Shown here piece by piece: positions 34,668 through 43,549 of a stretch of DNA of 64,000 nt. The position numbers and the translations under genes were made by a program. Every line of letters begins with the position of its first letter. The first letter of the stretch is position 1. Source of the stretch: Colletes latitarsis. Lineage: Eukaryota > Arthropoda > Insecta > Hymenoptera > Colletidae. Below the pieces are notes generated by a model, which saw only the letters and a program-made list of their open reading frames with translations, searched no databases and had not been told where the DNA came from. Location: the NCBI RefSeq assembly GCF_051014445.1, contig NW_027488368.1, forward strand, positions 24,464,001 through 24,528,000, read 5' to 3'.

Positions 34668-37600
34668 AAACGACCCGGAGAATCCTCTAAGGCAATTGCG
34701 CATCGCGCAGCATAATATGCGGCGTGCGCTAATTGTTCATGGTGAGGTGAGCGAGCTAATGCACACAAAGGAGATCGACGTGTTGCTCATGCAGGAACCT
34801 TACCAATTTCAGGGACAGATTCCAGGCTTTGGGCTCACGGCGAAGGTGATCGCCGAGAATGAAAGGGCTGCGGCCGCAATAGTGGTCAGAAACCCGGACA
34901 TCTCGGTGGTAAAAATCACACAGCTGTGTGATACTCACACCTCCTGCGTTTACATTAGCGGACCCTTCGGTAGTTTCTACCTCGTTAGCCAGTACTTTCA
35001 ATGCTCGGAAGACATTGAACCAAGTCTGGCACGCTTGGAGAGGACACTCGATGCTCTCCAACACCGTCGAGTCGTAATAGCCGCGGACGTCAATGCCAAA
35101 TCCCACCTTTGGGGGGGAGAAAGCGTTCGACCGGACACGCGAGGCGAGAAACTCGAAGAGTTTATCGCATTACACGACTTGACGATTTTGAACGAGGTTG
35201 GGAGTATTCCTACATACTCTAGCCCTGCCGGTGAGTCATGGATCGATGTCACATTATCGACTCCAGACATGGCGACAATTGTGCGAAACTGGACGGTACA
35301 CGAGGATTGGACCTCCAGTGACCACCGACTCATTGATTTTGTCTTACAGTTCACGGACGTGAATGAGAATCGAAGCCCACAGCCTCGATTCCGCACGTTG
35401 CATGCGAACTGGGAGCGATTTGATCAAGTTCTTCTTGAAGGCGCGAGGCAATTACCCCTCGGCACTGGTTGCCGCAGGGAAGTCGAACATCTAGCACAAG
35501 AGGTCGAGAAATCGATCATCGATGCGTGCAATGCCTCAATGCGCCCTAAGAAGTGGCATTCAAAGTCCGTCCCATGGTGGACGGAAAATTTGACGAGAAT
35601 GAAAGCGCGAGTCTATCGACTTAGACGAGCCTTTCAGCGCGAGAGGAACTCGGAGGAGAGAGCGGCAAAGCAGGCTGAGTATCGAACATCTAGACTCGCC
35701 TACACAGCCGCAGTGCGCGCTGCGAAAGCACAAAGCTGGCAGAACCTTGTGACGGAGCAGGGGAATAATGAGCCATGGGGACTTGTTTACAAGATCGCCC
35801 AAAGGAAACTCTGTGTTGAGACTGCGGTCTCAAACATTCGAACGCCAGAAGGATATACGACTGACTGGGAAACGACTGCCTCGCAGCTCCTACAGGCGCT
35901 AATCCCGGACGACTCGTCCACGGATGAAACGCCGGAGCAAGCAAACACCAGAGCTGATGCTGCAACCGATCTGCCGACTGAAGACTGTCCAGTCTTCACG
36001 AGAAATGAGCTCGGAGCTGCAGTATCGCGCTTAAAGCGAGGCAAATGCCCTGGGCTGGACCGTATAGAGGCCGAAGTAGTTAAATGTGCTTATGGATCCA
36101 TCCATAGTGCTCTACTAAGACTCTACAACGGGTGTCTAGCACACGGGGTCTTCCCCGTTAGGTGGAAAATCGGCTCGATCAGAGCAATCTTGAAAGGGCC
36201 CGATAAACCACCAACGGATGTCAAGTCGTATAGACCGATATGCCTACTTACCATCTTAGGCAAAGTATTAGAGAGACTAATGCTTAACCGAATGAGTAAC
36301 ATATTCCTAAACCCAGAACATAGTTCCGATCGGCAATATGGATTCAGGCCTGGACGATCCACGGAAGACGCCGTGGTGAAGCTCAGGGAATTGATATCCC
36401 AGCGAGAGGAACGATATGTGATGGGTCTCTCCTTCGACATCGCCGGAGCTTTTGATAATGTTTGGTGGCCAAGCATACTTCAGAAGCTGAAACGCCGGGG
36501 ATGTCCCCGAAATCTTTATCGACTCATGGTCGACTACTTCGCTGACCGTATGGTTACAATAGTTTCCAAACACGGTAATGTGCGTAAGCAAGTCACCAAG
36601 GGCTGCCCACAGGGGTCGATACTCGGTCCGAGCTGCTGGAACCTAGTCTTTGACGAAGTTCTGCAGCTCCTATCAAACGAACACCTGGCTTGCGAGCCAA
36701 TAGCCTACGCTGACGACTTACTCGTGGTATTCTACGGAAACTCGAGGAATCAGTTGCAGCAAAGAGGGCAAAGAGTCGCGGATACAATTTCTGAGTGGTG
36801 CGCCACGCAGAAACTTGCACTATCCGCGACTAAGACCGAGATGATTCTCTTGAAAGGAAATCTGGATAGAGAACGACCTCCTGTGATAAAGATAAACGGG
36901 AGAAGTGTGGCACCCAAGCAAACCATAAGGTACTTGGGTGTTCACATCGATGCGCGAATGGGAGTAAGATCCACGTCGAATACTTGAATGCCAAAGTCAT
37001 GCGAACGTTTTATACGCTAGCAAGACTTGCTCGATCAAGCTGGGGATTGGGACACAGAACCATGCGTACTTTGTACAAAGGTCTCTTCGTCCCGATCACG
37101 ACATACGCCGCCGCCGGATGGGTAGACATGCTCACCTCTGTGACAAGAACCAAACTTGCCAGGGCGCAGAGACATGTTTTGCTCGCCGTCACCAAGGCCT
37201 ATCGCACGGTATCTACCGACGCGATCACTGTGATCGCCGGGACGATGCCGATAGACTTGGTGTTAGTGGAGCGCGCGTGTGCATACCAGATTAGAAGACA
37301 AATCAATATCGAAGTCGGAAATTGTCGAATAAGTCGAGCCGATTTGGCGGCTGGAGAAGTAACCGCTGCTCAGGCGAAAGCCTTGGTGCGAGCGGAACTT
37401 CTCAATATGTGGCAATCGAGATGGTCGTCATCGGAGAAAGGTAGGGTCACCTACCGCTACTTCTCTGATGTATCTGACCGTCTCAATGCAAGCTGGGTGA
37501 TCTTGGATCACTACGTGGTACAATTCCTAAGCGGGCACGGAGATTTCCGAGCCAAGCTCAAGGAATTTGCTTTAGTACCGCACGAGAATTGCGACTGTGG

Positions 37601-37808
37601 CCAAGTGGAAACACCAAACCACGTCCTATTCGAGTGCCGGAGGTACCGAGACGCGCGAGAACTCCTGAGACAAGCGGCTGAAGAAACTGGCCATCCGTGG
37701 CCGGTGACCGAAGCCGATCTTGTAACACAAGACCTATACAGGGAGTTCCGGACACATACGCGCTCGGTACTACTTACGAAAGCAGGGCGAAACCAAAATC
37801 GCCATTGA
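34660..37808 (+). pseudogene. ORF2 of element G: endonuclease and reverse transcriptase, one frameshift
   Basis: The ATG at 34660 overlaps the ORF1 stop by 8 bases, so I prefer it to the in-frame TTG upstream. The endonuclease carries QHN (Asn 19), QEPY (Glu 46), AADVNAKSHLWGG and SSDHRLI. The RT carries RPICLL, QYGFRPGRST, SFDIAGAFD, KGCPQGSILGPS and YADD (Tyr near residue 683). A one-base change near 36965 shifts the frame before HVEYLNAKV, and the second frame runs to TGA 37806-37808. The C-terminus keeps a CDCGQ...H-x4-C knuckle. The enzyme would nick target DNA and prime reverse transcription from it. Only about one-third of residues look shared with SatR1. Confidence 0.87.
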
Positions 37809-38150
37809 ACGCATTACGCTACGTAACAGAACGAGAGAAGGCTGCGGATTCTCTTTAAGAACCATGCTTGAAAATGTACTCGAACGGATGCTAGGTCATG
37901 TGCTTCGGCAATGACCTCCTCGGGCCGGGATACAAGCCTCGCTTGCTTCGGCAAGCGTTCCTGGATTGGGTTGGACTCGAGGTGGCAGCAGGTTTCGACG
38001 TCGTTAGCCTCCAAAACGCATAACGACGCGTGAAAAGTAGATGCCCGAACATCAGGCAAAATGTAGTTGCTGGTATAGACCTTCGGTCTGAGGTACAGCA
38101 AAGTCCCCAAGTGGCAACGCGCTTGGACAGAATAACGGCTATACACTACA
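37809..38150 (+). other. 3' UTR of element G, no poly(A)
   Basis: This 342-bp region lies between the ORF2 stop and the right target duplication. It ends AATAACGGCTATACACTACA directly before TGTCTCAGGGCAGT. There is no A tract, unlike SatR1, so the reverse transcriptase would have to recognise this RNA end by structure or by short homology to the target. Confidence 0.7.
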
Positions 38151-39530
38151 TGTCTCAGGGCAGTCGTCGGGGATTATCTCCGCGGCAGGTGGATCGAGTA
38201 TCCGGGACGGGATGGTGATATGCGGAGGGAGGTCTACTGCGGGGTTCCGCAGGGGTCGGTCCTAGGGCCACTCCTGTGGAACATCGCGTACGACGCGGTG
38301 TTGCGGGCCGACCACCCTGACGGCGTCAGTTCCGTGTGTTACGCAGATGACACACTGGTGCTGGCCGTTGGGGCTCAGTGGGGGAGGGCCAAGCGCCTCG
38401 CCGAGGAGGGGGCGCAACGCGTCGTCGACCGGATCAGGGGGATGGGGATGACGGTGGCGGTCCATAAGACCGAGGTGATAGCGTTCCATTCACCTCGGCA
38501 GGATCCGCCACCCCCTCTGATCCGGGTGGGTGGGGCTGATATCGAGGTGAAGCCCCGGATGAGGTATCTGGGGCTGATCCTCGATAGCCACTGGCGCTTC
38601 GAGGAGCATTTCCGCTGCCTGGTTCCCCGGTTGGAGAGGATGGTCTCGGCTTTAGGCCGGATCCTCCCCAACCTGGGGGGCCCGGCAGGACGAGTTCGCC
38701 GCCTCTATGTGGCAATGGTTCAGTCGCTGGCCTTATACGGAGCCCCCGTCTGGGCGGACGACCTGGCGGCCTCCCGGCGCAGCATGACGATGCTGCGTCG
38801 GGTGCAGAGGCGGATGGCGCTGAGGGTCGTCCGCGGCTACCGGACCGTGTCGCATGAGGCGGCGACGGTCCTTGCGGGGATGCCGCCCATGGATCTCCTC
38901 GCGCGGTCACACGCGATGATGTATCGTCATCGTGTCGACCGTCGCGCGGGAGTGGGGGCGGTCCCGGGAGAGCAGAAACCTGCTTGGGGCGATTTGAAGC
39001 GCCAGGTCCGGCAGTTCGTGGTGGTCGCGTGGCAGGAGCGGTTGGCCCTGCCAACTGCGGGGCACCGGACAGTCGGGGCTGTTCGGCAACTCCTGTGTGA
39101 GTGGCTGGACAGAGGCCATGGAAGCCTTACTTACCGGATGGCACAGATATTTTCCGGGCATGGTAGCTTCGGAAGATACCTGTGCCGGATAGGGAAGGAA
39201 CCGACGGCGCGTTGCTGCCATTGTGACGCCGAGCAGGACACGGCTGATCATACCCTCCAGGTATGCCCAGCTTGGGAGGGGGAGCGCCGTGTCCTGGTCG
39301 GCGTCATAGGGCGGGATGTCTCGCTTCCGGGTGTAGTGCGCGCCATGCTCGGCAGCGAGAGGAAGTGGAGGGCCGTGGCCTCCTTCTGCGAGACCGTAAT
39401 GCTGCAAAAGGAGGCCGCGGGAAGGGAGCGCGAGCTTCAGCGGCGTGCTGAGGCTCGCGCTCGTATGGTGGCGCGAGGGCGTCGCCCGGGCGCCAGGCGT
39501 CGCGGGCGGCGGCCTTTGCGCGGCGGATGA
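38151..39530 (+). pseudogene. ORF2 fragment downstream of the nested insertion (copy F)
   Basis: The coding sequence of copy F resumes in the second target duplication and continues VVGDYLRGRW, YCGVPQGSVLGPLLWN, CYADDTLV, the thumb region, the CCHC knuckle (RCCHCDAEQDTADHTLQVC) and a basic tail to TGA at 39530. Subfamily-2 markers include EEHFRCLVPRLERMVSALGR where A, D, E and H have EKHFRC and MVAALGR. The frame is open over this part. Function is lost because the RT palm is split by 6.7 kb. Confidence 0.9.
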
Positions 39531-40017
39531 CCCTGGCGGGGGGGCCCTGAGGGGAGCCTCCCCCCGCCAGGCGGCGATGGGTCGGACCGGGTGAGTTCGG
39601 CCCACGGGGAGGCACCCTCGGTGGCCTGGAGCGGCCATGAGCTCCCGGCCGCCGAGGGGTAGAAACGGGGTCGCAGGCGGTTGCGAGTTGGGGCTCGCAG
39701 CCCGCCACTAAATGCGCCCCGGGACGGATGGCGGCGGGATGGAGTGGCCCCGTCCTGCCGCTATGAGACAGAGTGTCTACAAGGGGGACCGTTTGTCCCC
39801 CCCGGGGATGGGCGCAAAGCGCGGGCACGGGGAGGATACCGGAAGAATGCTTCGAGCGATTCCCGGTATCCTCCAAAATCGTGCGGAAGGGTCACCGTGG
39901 GGTTTTTAGTGGGTAGGTCCCGCGCCCGTCATTCTACGGGCGCGGGAAATCCCACACAACCCTCCCGCCTCTCCCCAAAGAGGTGGGAGGGAGTCTTACG
40001 AAGATTTTCCCCACGAC
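39531..40017 (+). other. 3' UTR of copy F with hairpins
   Basis: This is the subfamily-2 version of the hairpin-rich 3' UTR. The stem written ATAGCGGCGGGA/TCCCGCCGCTAT in copy E is here ATGGCGGCGGGA/TCCTGCCGCTAT, with two G-U wobbles replacing Watson-Crick pairs. The CCCGCGCCCGT/ACGGGCGCGGG stem is fully paired where copy E has one wobble. The pattern supports a maintained RNA structure. The A tract follows from 40018. Confidence 0.78.
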
Positions 40018-40037
40018 AAAAAAAAAAAAAAAAAAAA

Positions 40038-41285
40038 AGTATGACCATGATGAGGGCAAATGGCGGACCTATCCCAGACCTAACTTGCGTTATCCTCTAG
40101 AATATTGATCGAAACCGGGTTTAATTGACTGTTTCAGTGTGGCACCACATTACTATGTAATCCAAACCAGAAAAAAACCCAGGCTCAGTTCAAGAAGTAT
40201 GGGCCGAATGCGAAAGCATGAGACTGATGATGGCAAATCCTGGACCTAACCCAGACCTAACATGTGTTATCCTCTAAAATATTGATGGAAACCAGGTTTA
40301 ATTGACTGTTTCAGTGTGGTACCACATTACTACGTGATCCAAACCAGAAAAAGCCAGGGATCTGTTCAACATATATGTGAAAAACGCGATAATATGACTC
40401 TGATGAGTGCAAATCCCACACCTGTCCCAGACCTAACTTGCGTTATCCTGTAAAATATTGATCGAATCCAGGTTTAATTGACTGTTTCAGTGTGGTGCCA
40501 CATTGCTACGTGATCCAAACCAGGAAAAACCCACGATCAGGTCAGCATGTATGTTAAAACTGCGTAAGAATGACCCTGATGAGGTCAAATCACAGACCTA
40601 ACCTAGGCCTAACATGCGTAATCCTCTAAAATATGGATCGAAACCAGGTTTAATCGACTGTTTCAGTGTGGTACCACATTACTGTGTGATCCAAACCAAA
40701 AAAAGCAAAGGATTTGGCTAACAAGTAAGAGAAATATGCGAAAGTATGAGCCTGATGAGGGCACATCCTAGACCCAACTCTGACCTAACATGTGTTATCC
40801 TCTAAACTACTGATCAAAACCATGTTTAGTCGACTGCTTCAGTGTAGTACCGCATTACTACGTGATCCAAACCAGAAAAAACCCAGGATCTGTTCAACAA
40901 GTATGCGAAGAATGCGAAAGTATGAGTCTGTTGAAGGCAAATCCAAGCCCTAGGCTAGACCTAACATGCGTTATCCTCAAAAATATTGATCAAAATCATG
41001 TTTAATCGACTGTTTCAGTGTGGTACCACATTACTACGTGATCCAAACCAGAAAAAGCCCAGGATCTGGCCAACAAGTATGAGAAATTTGCGAAAGGATG
41101 AGTCTCATGAGGGCAAATCCCAGGCCTAACCTAGACCTAACATGCGTTATCCTTTAAAATATTGACCGAGACTAGGTTTAATTGACTGTTTCAGTGTGGT
41201 ACCACATTACTACGTGATCAAAACCAGAAGAAAACCCAGGATCTGTTCAACAAGTATGTGAAGAATGCGAAAGTATGAGCCTGAT
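40038..41285 (+). repeat. 176-bp satellite array, block 5
   Basis: About seven monomers lie between copies F and E. Most of the block (about 40290-41210) is closely similar to about 51390-52320 in block 6, sharing rare variants such as TTCAACATATATGTGA (40366/51472) and AATCCAAGCCCTAGGC. The block ends in AGTATGAGCCTGAT (41272-41285), the left flank of copy E. Confidence 0.96.
40290..41210 (+). repeat. Satellite segment duplicated at about 51390-52320
   Basis: Matching private variants align at an offset of about 11106 bp (close to 63 monomers): ACATATATGTGAAAAACGCG, ACCAAAAAAAGCAAAGGATT, CCTCTAAACTACTGATCAAA and AATCCAAGCCCTAGGC. A few substitutions separate the copies. One of the two must derive from the other by duplication within the array. 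Confidence 0.8.
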
Positions 41286-41669
41286 CCCCTCAGGGGCTGC
41301 CAGCCTTTCAGCTGCAGTTCGGGCTTAACGAACTCGGGGTACCCGAGTCATACACACACCGTAAGCCTCCTGTTGGTCGTCACAACGACCCATTCACAAT
41401 TCCCTATTGGTTTTGTGAATGGTACGTGACGGCAGGAGGAACGGGGGTCTTGGCTTAACCGCCTGGGCCACGAGTATGGCGACTCTATAAAATCGCCCTC
41501 CAATCCTAAGCTATGGTGCGCGGCGATGGGATGCATGGTTGGGGGAGAAGGCCCAATCCCAAGCGACCACCTCCGGGGAACCTGCCGAACCCCCGGAGTA
41601 TTAGGCTTACCCGGGTAAGGCGGCTCTGCCCGGGTGGACCTTTATTTCCGACCATCTCGTGGGACTATT
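41286..41669 (+). promoter_or_regulatory. 5' UTR of copy E with branched hairpin
   Basis: The leader opens with a short CCCC-TCA-GGGG hairpin. The 5' CTC-A-GGG can also pair with CCCGAG at about 41342. An AGTTCG/CGAACT stem lies at about 41311-41331. At 41366-41439 an outer CCTCCTG/CAGGAGG helix encloses GGTCGT-CACA-ACGACC (41375-41390) and CATTCACAA...TTGTGAATG (41391-41421), a three-way junction. The fold is also possible in copies C1 and C2. The leader probably holds the internal promoter, but no motif proves it. Confidence 0.72.
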
Positions 41670-43547
41670 ATGGACACAGAAAATAAAATGGGGATGGGGC
41701 GGGTTTTGTCGGTTGGGGAGGACTGTGACGGGGTTGGGGTTAGGGTGGCGGCGCTCGCGCCCCACTCAGCGCCAGGTCCGGCTTCGTGGAGGGTGGAGGA
41801 GGACGACGAGACGGCGTCGGTCTCGTCCTTCTCCTCCAGCACGAGCCACATAGGCTCTAAGAGGAAGAGGACGGGGCAGGCCGTCGTCGAGGTGGGCGGG
41901 GCGATGAGCCCGTCGATGAGGCTGAGTTGCCTCAGGGACGAGGTGACCGAGGAGATATCGGAGAGGATCTCCTCGTCCCTGAGGCGGGTGGAGAAAGTCG
42001 CCGCTGCCTGCGCCTTTAAGGGGCAGAAAAGCGGTGGCGCGGAGGCCCTGAAGGCCGCGGCGGAGGAAATGAGGGAGGCGGCGCGGGAGCTCAGAGGGCG
42101 GAACGCCCGTCTGCAGCTCCTGTTGGAGGAGGAACGACAGGGGAGGAGGAGGGCAGAGGCGCTGTGGAACAGCGCGGCCCTCCCTCCCATCCTCCCTCCT
42201 CCTCCACCGCCGCGTCCCTCGGCGGAGGTAAATAAGCGGAGTGCGGCGGCAGTGGTGCGGGGCACCGCGGGCCCCTCCACCCGCACTCCGCCCGTGAAGA
42301 AGTCCCCGCCCTCCTCAGAAGACGATCTTCTGAGGAGGATTGGGGACATGATTGATGGCAAGCTGGCCGCCTTCCGGGAGGATCTCCTCGCCGGAAGAGC
42401 GGTCAGCAGGAAGGCGGTGCCTCCCCGACCTGTTCCGGTACAGTCGGGGAAGGCAAAGAAGGGCGGAGTGAAGGCTCCGCCCAGCGTTGCGGCACCAGGG
42501 CCCCGGGTCGCGACCCCCAAGGGGTGTGGTGTACCCGTGGTCGCGGTGGTCGCGTCCTCCACAGCACCCTCCCAAGGGGGGGTGGCGTGGAGTGAGGTGG
42601 TGGGGCGGAAGGCGAAGCGGGCGGCGAGGAAGGCCTCGCAACCGCAGCCTCCGCCTCCGCCGCCGGCGGCCAAGGTAAAGGCCGCGAAGGTCGGGAAGGC
42701 ACGACCAGGTCGTCCCCCAAAAACGGCAGCGGTGACGCTGACCGTTGCGCAGGGGGGCGACCTGACCCTCGCAGAGGCGATGCGGCTCGCCAGGGAGAAT
42801 ATCTCCCTGGAAGAGCTGGGCATCGCCTCCGTGAGGGCGAAGAGGGCCGTGACCGGGGGTCTCTTGCTGGAGATCCCCGGTGCAGAAAGCGGCGCGAAGG
42901 CGGATCGTCTCGCCCAGAGGCTCCGGGAGCAGCTGGGCGAGCGAGGTGTCCGGGTCGCCCGGCCCACGAAGCGCACGGAGATGCGCGTTTGTGGGCTAGA
43001 CGACTCGGTCAGCGCACAGGATGTGTCCCGTGCCCTTGCGAGGGCGGGGGACTGTCCTGTGGAGGACCTGCGGATCGGAGAGATCCGCAGGTTGCCCTCC
43101 GGCCTCGGGTCGGTGTGGGCCCGGTGCCCCCTCTCCGCCGCCCGTAAGGTGGCGGAATCCGGGAGGGTGTTGGTGGGGTGGGTTTCGGCGCGAGTGGAAA
43201 TCCTCGCGCCGCGCCCGCTCCAGTGTCACCGCTGCCTCGAATTGGGGCACGTGAGGCAGTGGTGCACCTCGCCGGTGGACCGCAGCGGTCAGTGTTACCG
43301 CTGCGGTGCCAAAGAGCACCGTGCGAGCCAGTGTTCGGCGGCCCCCCACTGCCCGCTGTGTGCGGACATGGAGAGGCCAGCCGATCACAGGGTGGGGAGC
43401 AAGAAGTGCTCCCCCCCCCTCCCGGAAGGAGAGGAAGAGGCGGGCTGCACCGGCTCCGGTGCCGAGGGCGGTGGCATCGTCCTCCATGGAGGTGGACGGT
43501 GCTACGGGGCGGACGGCCCGGAGGAGGCTGGCGCGGCCATTAATTAA
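41670..43547 (+). CDS. SatR1 ORF1, Gag-like RNA-binding protein, 625 aa
   Basis: I chose ATG 41670 (MDTENKMGMG); the in-frame GTG 36 bases upstream is not needed, and C1 has ATG at the same place. After a variable N-terminus comes EEDDETASVSSFSSS, a basic GSKRKRTG (possible nuclear signal), a Glu/Arg/Ala-rich stretch likely to form a coiled coil (about residues 95-180), and a long Pro/Ala/Lys linker. Three CCHC knuckles follow at about 519-532 (C-x2-C-x4-H-x4-C), 542-555 (same spacing) and 561-580 (C-x2-C-x8-H-x6-C). Three knuckles at the C-terminus are typical of R1-clade ORF1. By family it binds element RNA and forms the particle that reaches chromatin. The TAA overlaps the ORF2 ATG by one base. 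Confidence 0.93.
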   Translation: MDTENKMGMGRVLSVGEDCDGVGVRVAALAPHSAPGPASWRVEEDDETASVSSFSSSTSHIGSKRKRTGQAVVEVGGAMSPSMRLSCLRDEVTEEISERISSSLRRVEKVAAACAFKGQKSGGAEALKAAAEEMREAARELRGRNARLQLLLEEERQGRRRAEALWNSAALPPILPPPPPPRPSAEVNKRSAAAVVRGTAGPSTRTPPVKKSPPSSEDDLLRRIGDMIDGKLAAFREDLLAGRAVSRKAVPPRPVPVQSGKAKKGGVKAPPSVAAPGPRVATPKGCGVPVVAVVASSTAPSQGGVAWSEVVGRKAKRAARKASQPQPPPPPPAAKVKAAKVGKARPGRPPKTAAVTLTVAQGGDLTLAEAMRLARENISLEELGIASVRAKRAVTGGLLLEIPGAESGAKADRLAQRLREQLGERGVRVARPTKRTEMRVCGLDDSVSAQDVSRALARAGDCPVEDLRIGEIRRLPSGLGSVWARCPLSAARKVAESGRVLVGWVSARVEILAPRPLQCHRCLELGHVRQWCTSPVDRSGQCYRCGAKEHRASQCSAAPHCPLCADMERPADHRVGSKKCSPPLPEGEEEAGCTGSGAEGGGIVLHGGGRCYGADGPEEAGAAIN

Positions 43548-43549
43548 TG
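43545..43549 (+). promoter_or_regulatory. TAATG stop-start overlap coupling ORF1 and ORF2
   Basis: The ORF1 stop TAA (43545-43547) shares its last A with the ORF2 ATG (43547-43549). The same arrangement, inside ATTAATTAATG, is kept in copy C1 at 23310-23314. In the related R1-clade element SART1, a UAAUG overlap has been shown to mediate termination-reinitiation. The same mechanism is inferred here. Confidence 0.85.

Larger units (their letters stand above)
31434..38150 (+). mobile_element. Element G: second R1-like non-LTR retrotransposon, nested in copy F
   Basis: This 6717-bp element is flanked by the exact 14-bp duplication TGTCTCAGGGCAGT. It has a long 5' leader (31434-33036), ORF1 with CCHC knuckles (33037-34667), ORF2 with AP-like endonuclease and RT (34660-37808), and a 3' UTR (37809-38150) ending CTATACACTACA without poly(A). 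Base composition is less GC-rich than SatR1. Both ORFs carry one frameshift, so it appears full length but inactive. The lack of poly(A) and the ORF layout fit the R1 group, though a related clade such as LOA cannot be excluded by eye. Confidence 0.87.
30791..40037 (+). mobile_element. SatR1 copy F (subfamily 2), 5'-truncated and split by nested element G
   Basis: This plus-strand copy begins inside ORF2 at 30791, equivalent to about 44722 of copy E, and ends in a poly(A) tract of about 20 A (to 40037/40038). Its own sequence is 30791-31433 plus 38165-40037; the 6.7 kb between is element G. Target duplications are AGTATGACCCTGATG (30776-30790) and AGTATGACCATGATG (40038-40052), differing at one base. 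It differs from copies A, D, E and H throughout and shares its variants with the 3' half of copy C1, which defines a second subfamily. Confidence 0.93.

Noticed and set aside
41634..41669. Upstream GTG start for ORF1 (12 extra residues)
   Set aside because: An ATG at 41670 is in frame, C1 has its ATG at the same place, and C2 likewise starts at an ATG after a comparable leader. The extra residues are untranslated leader.
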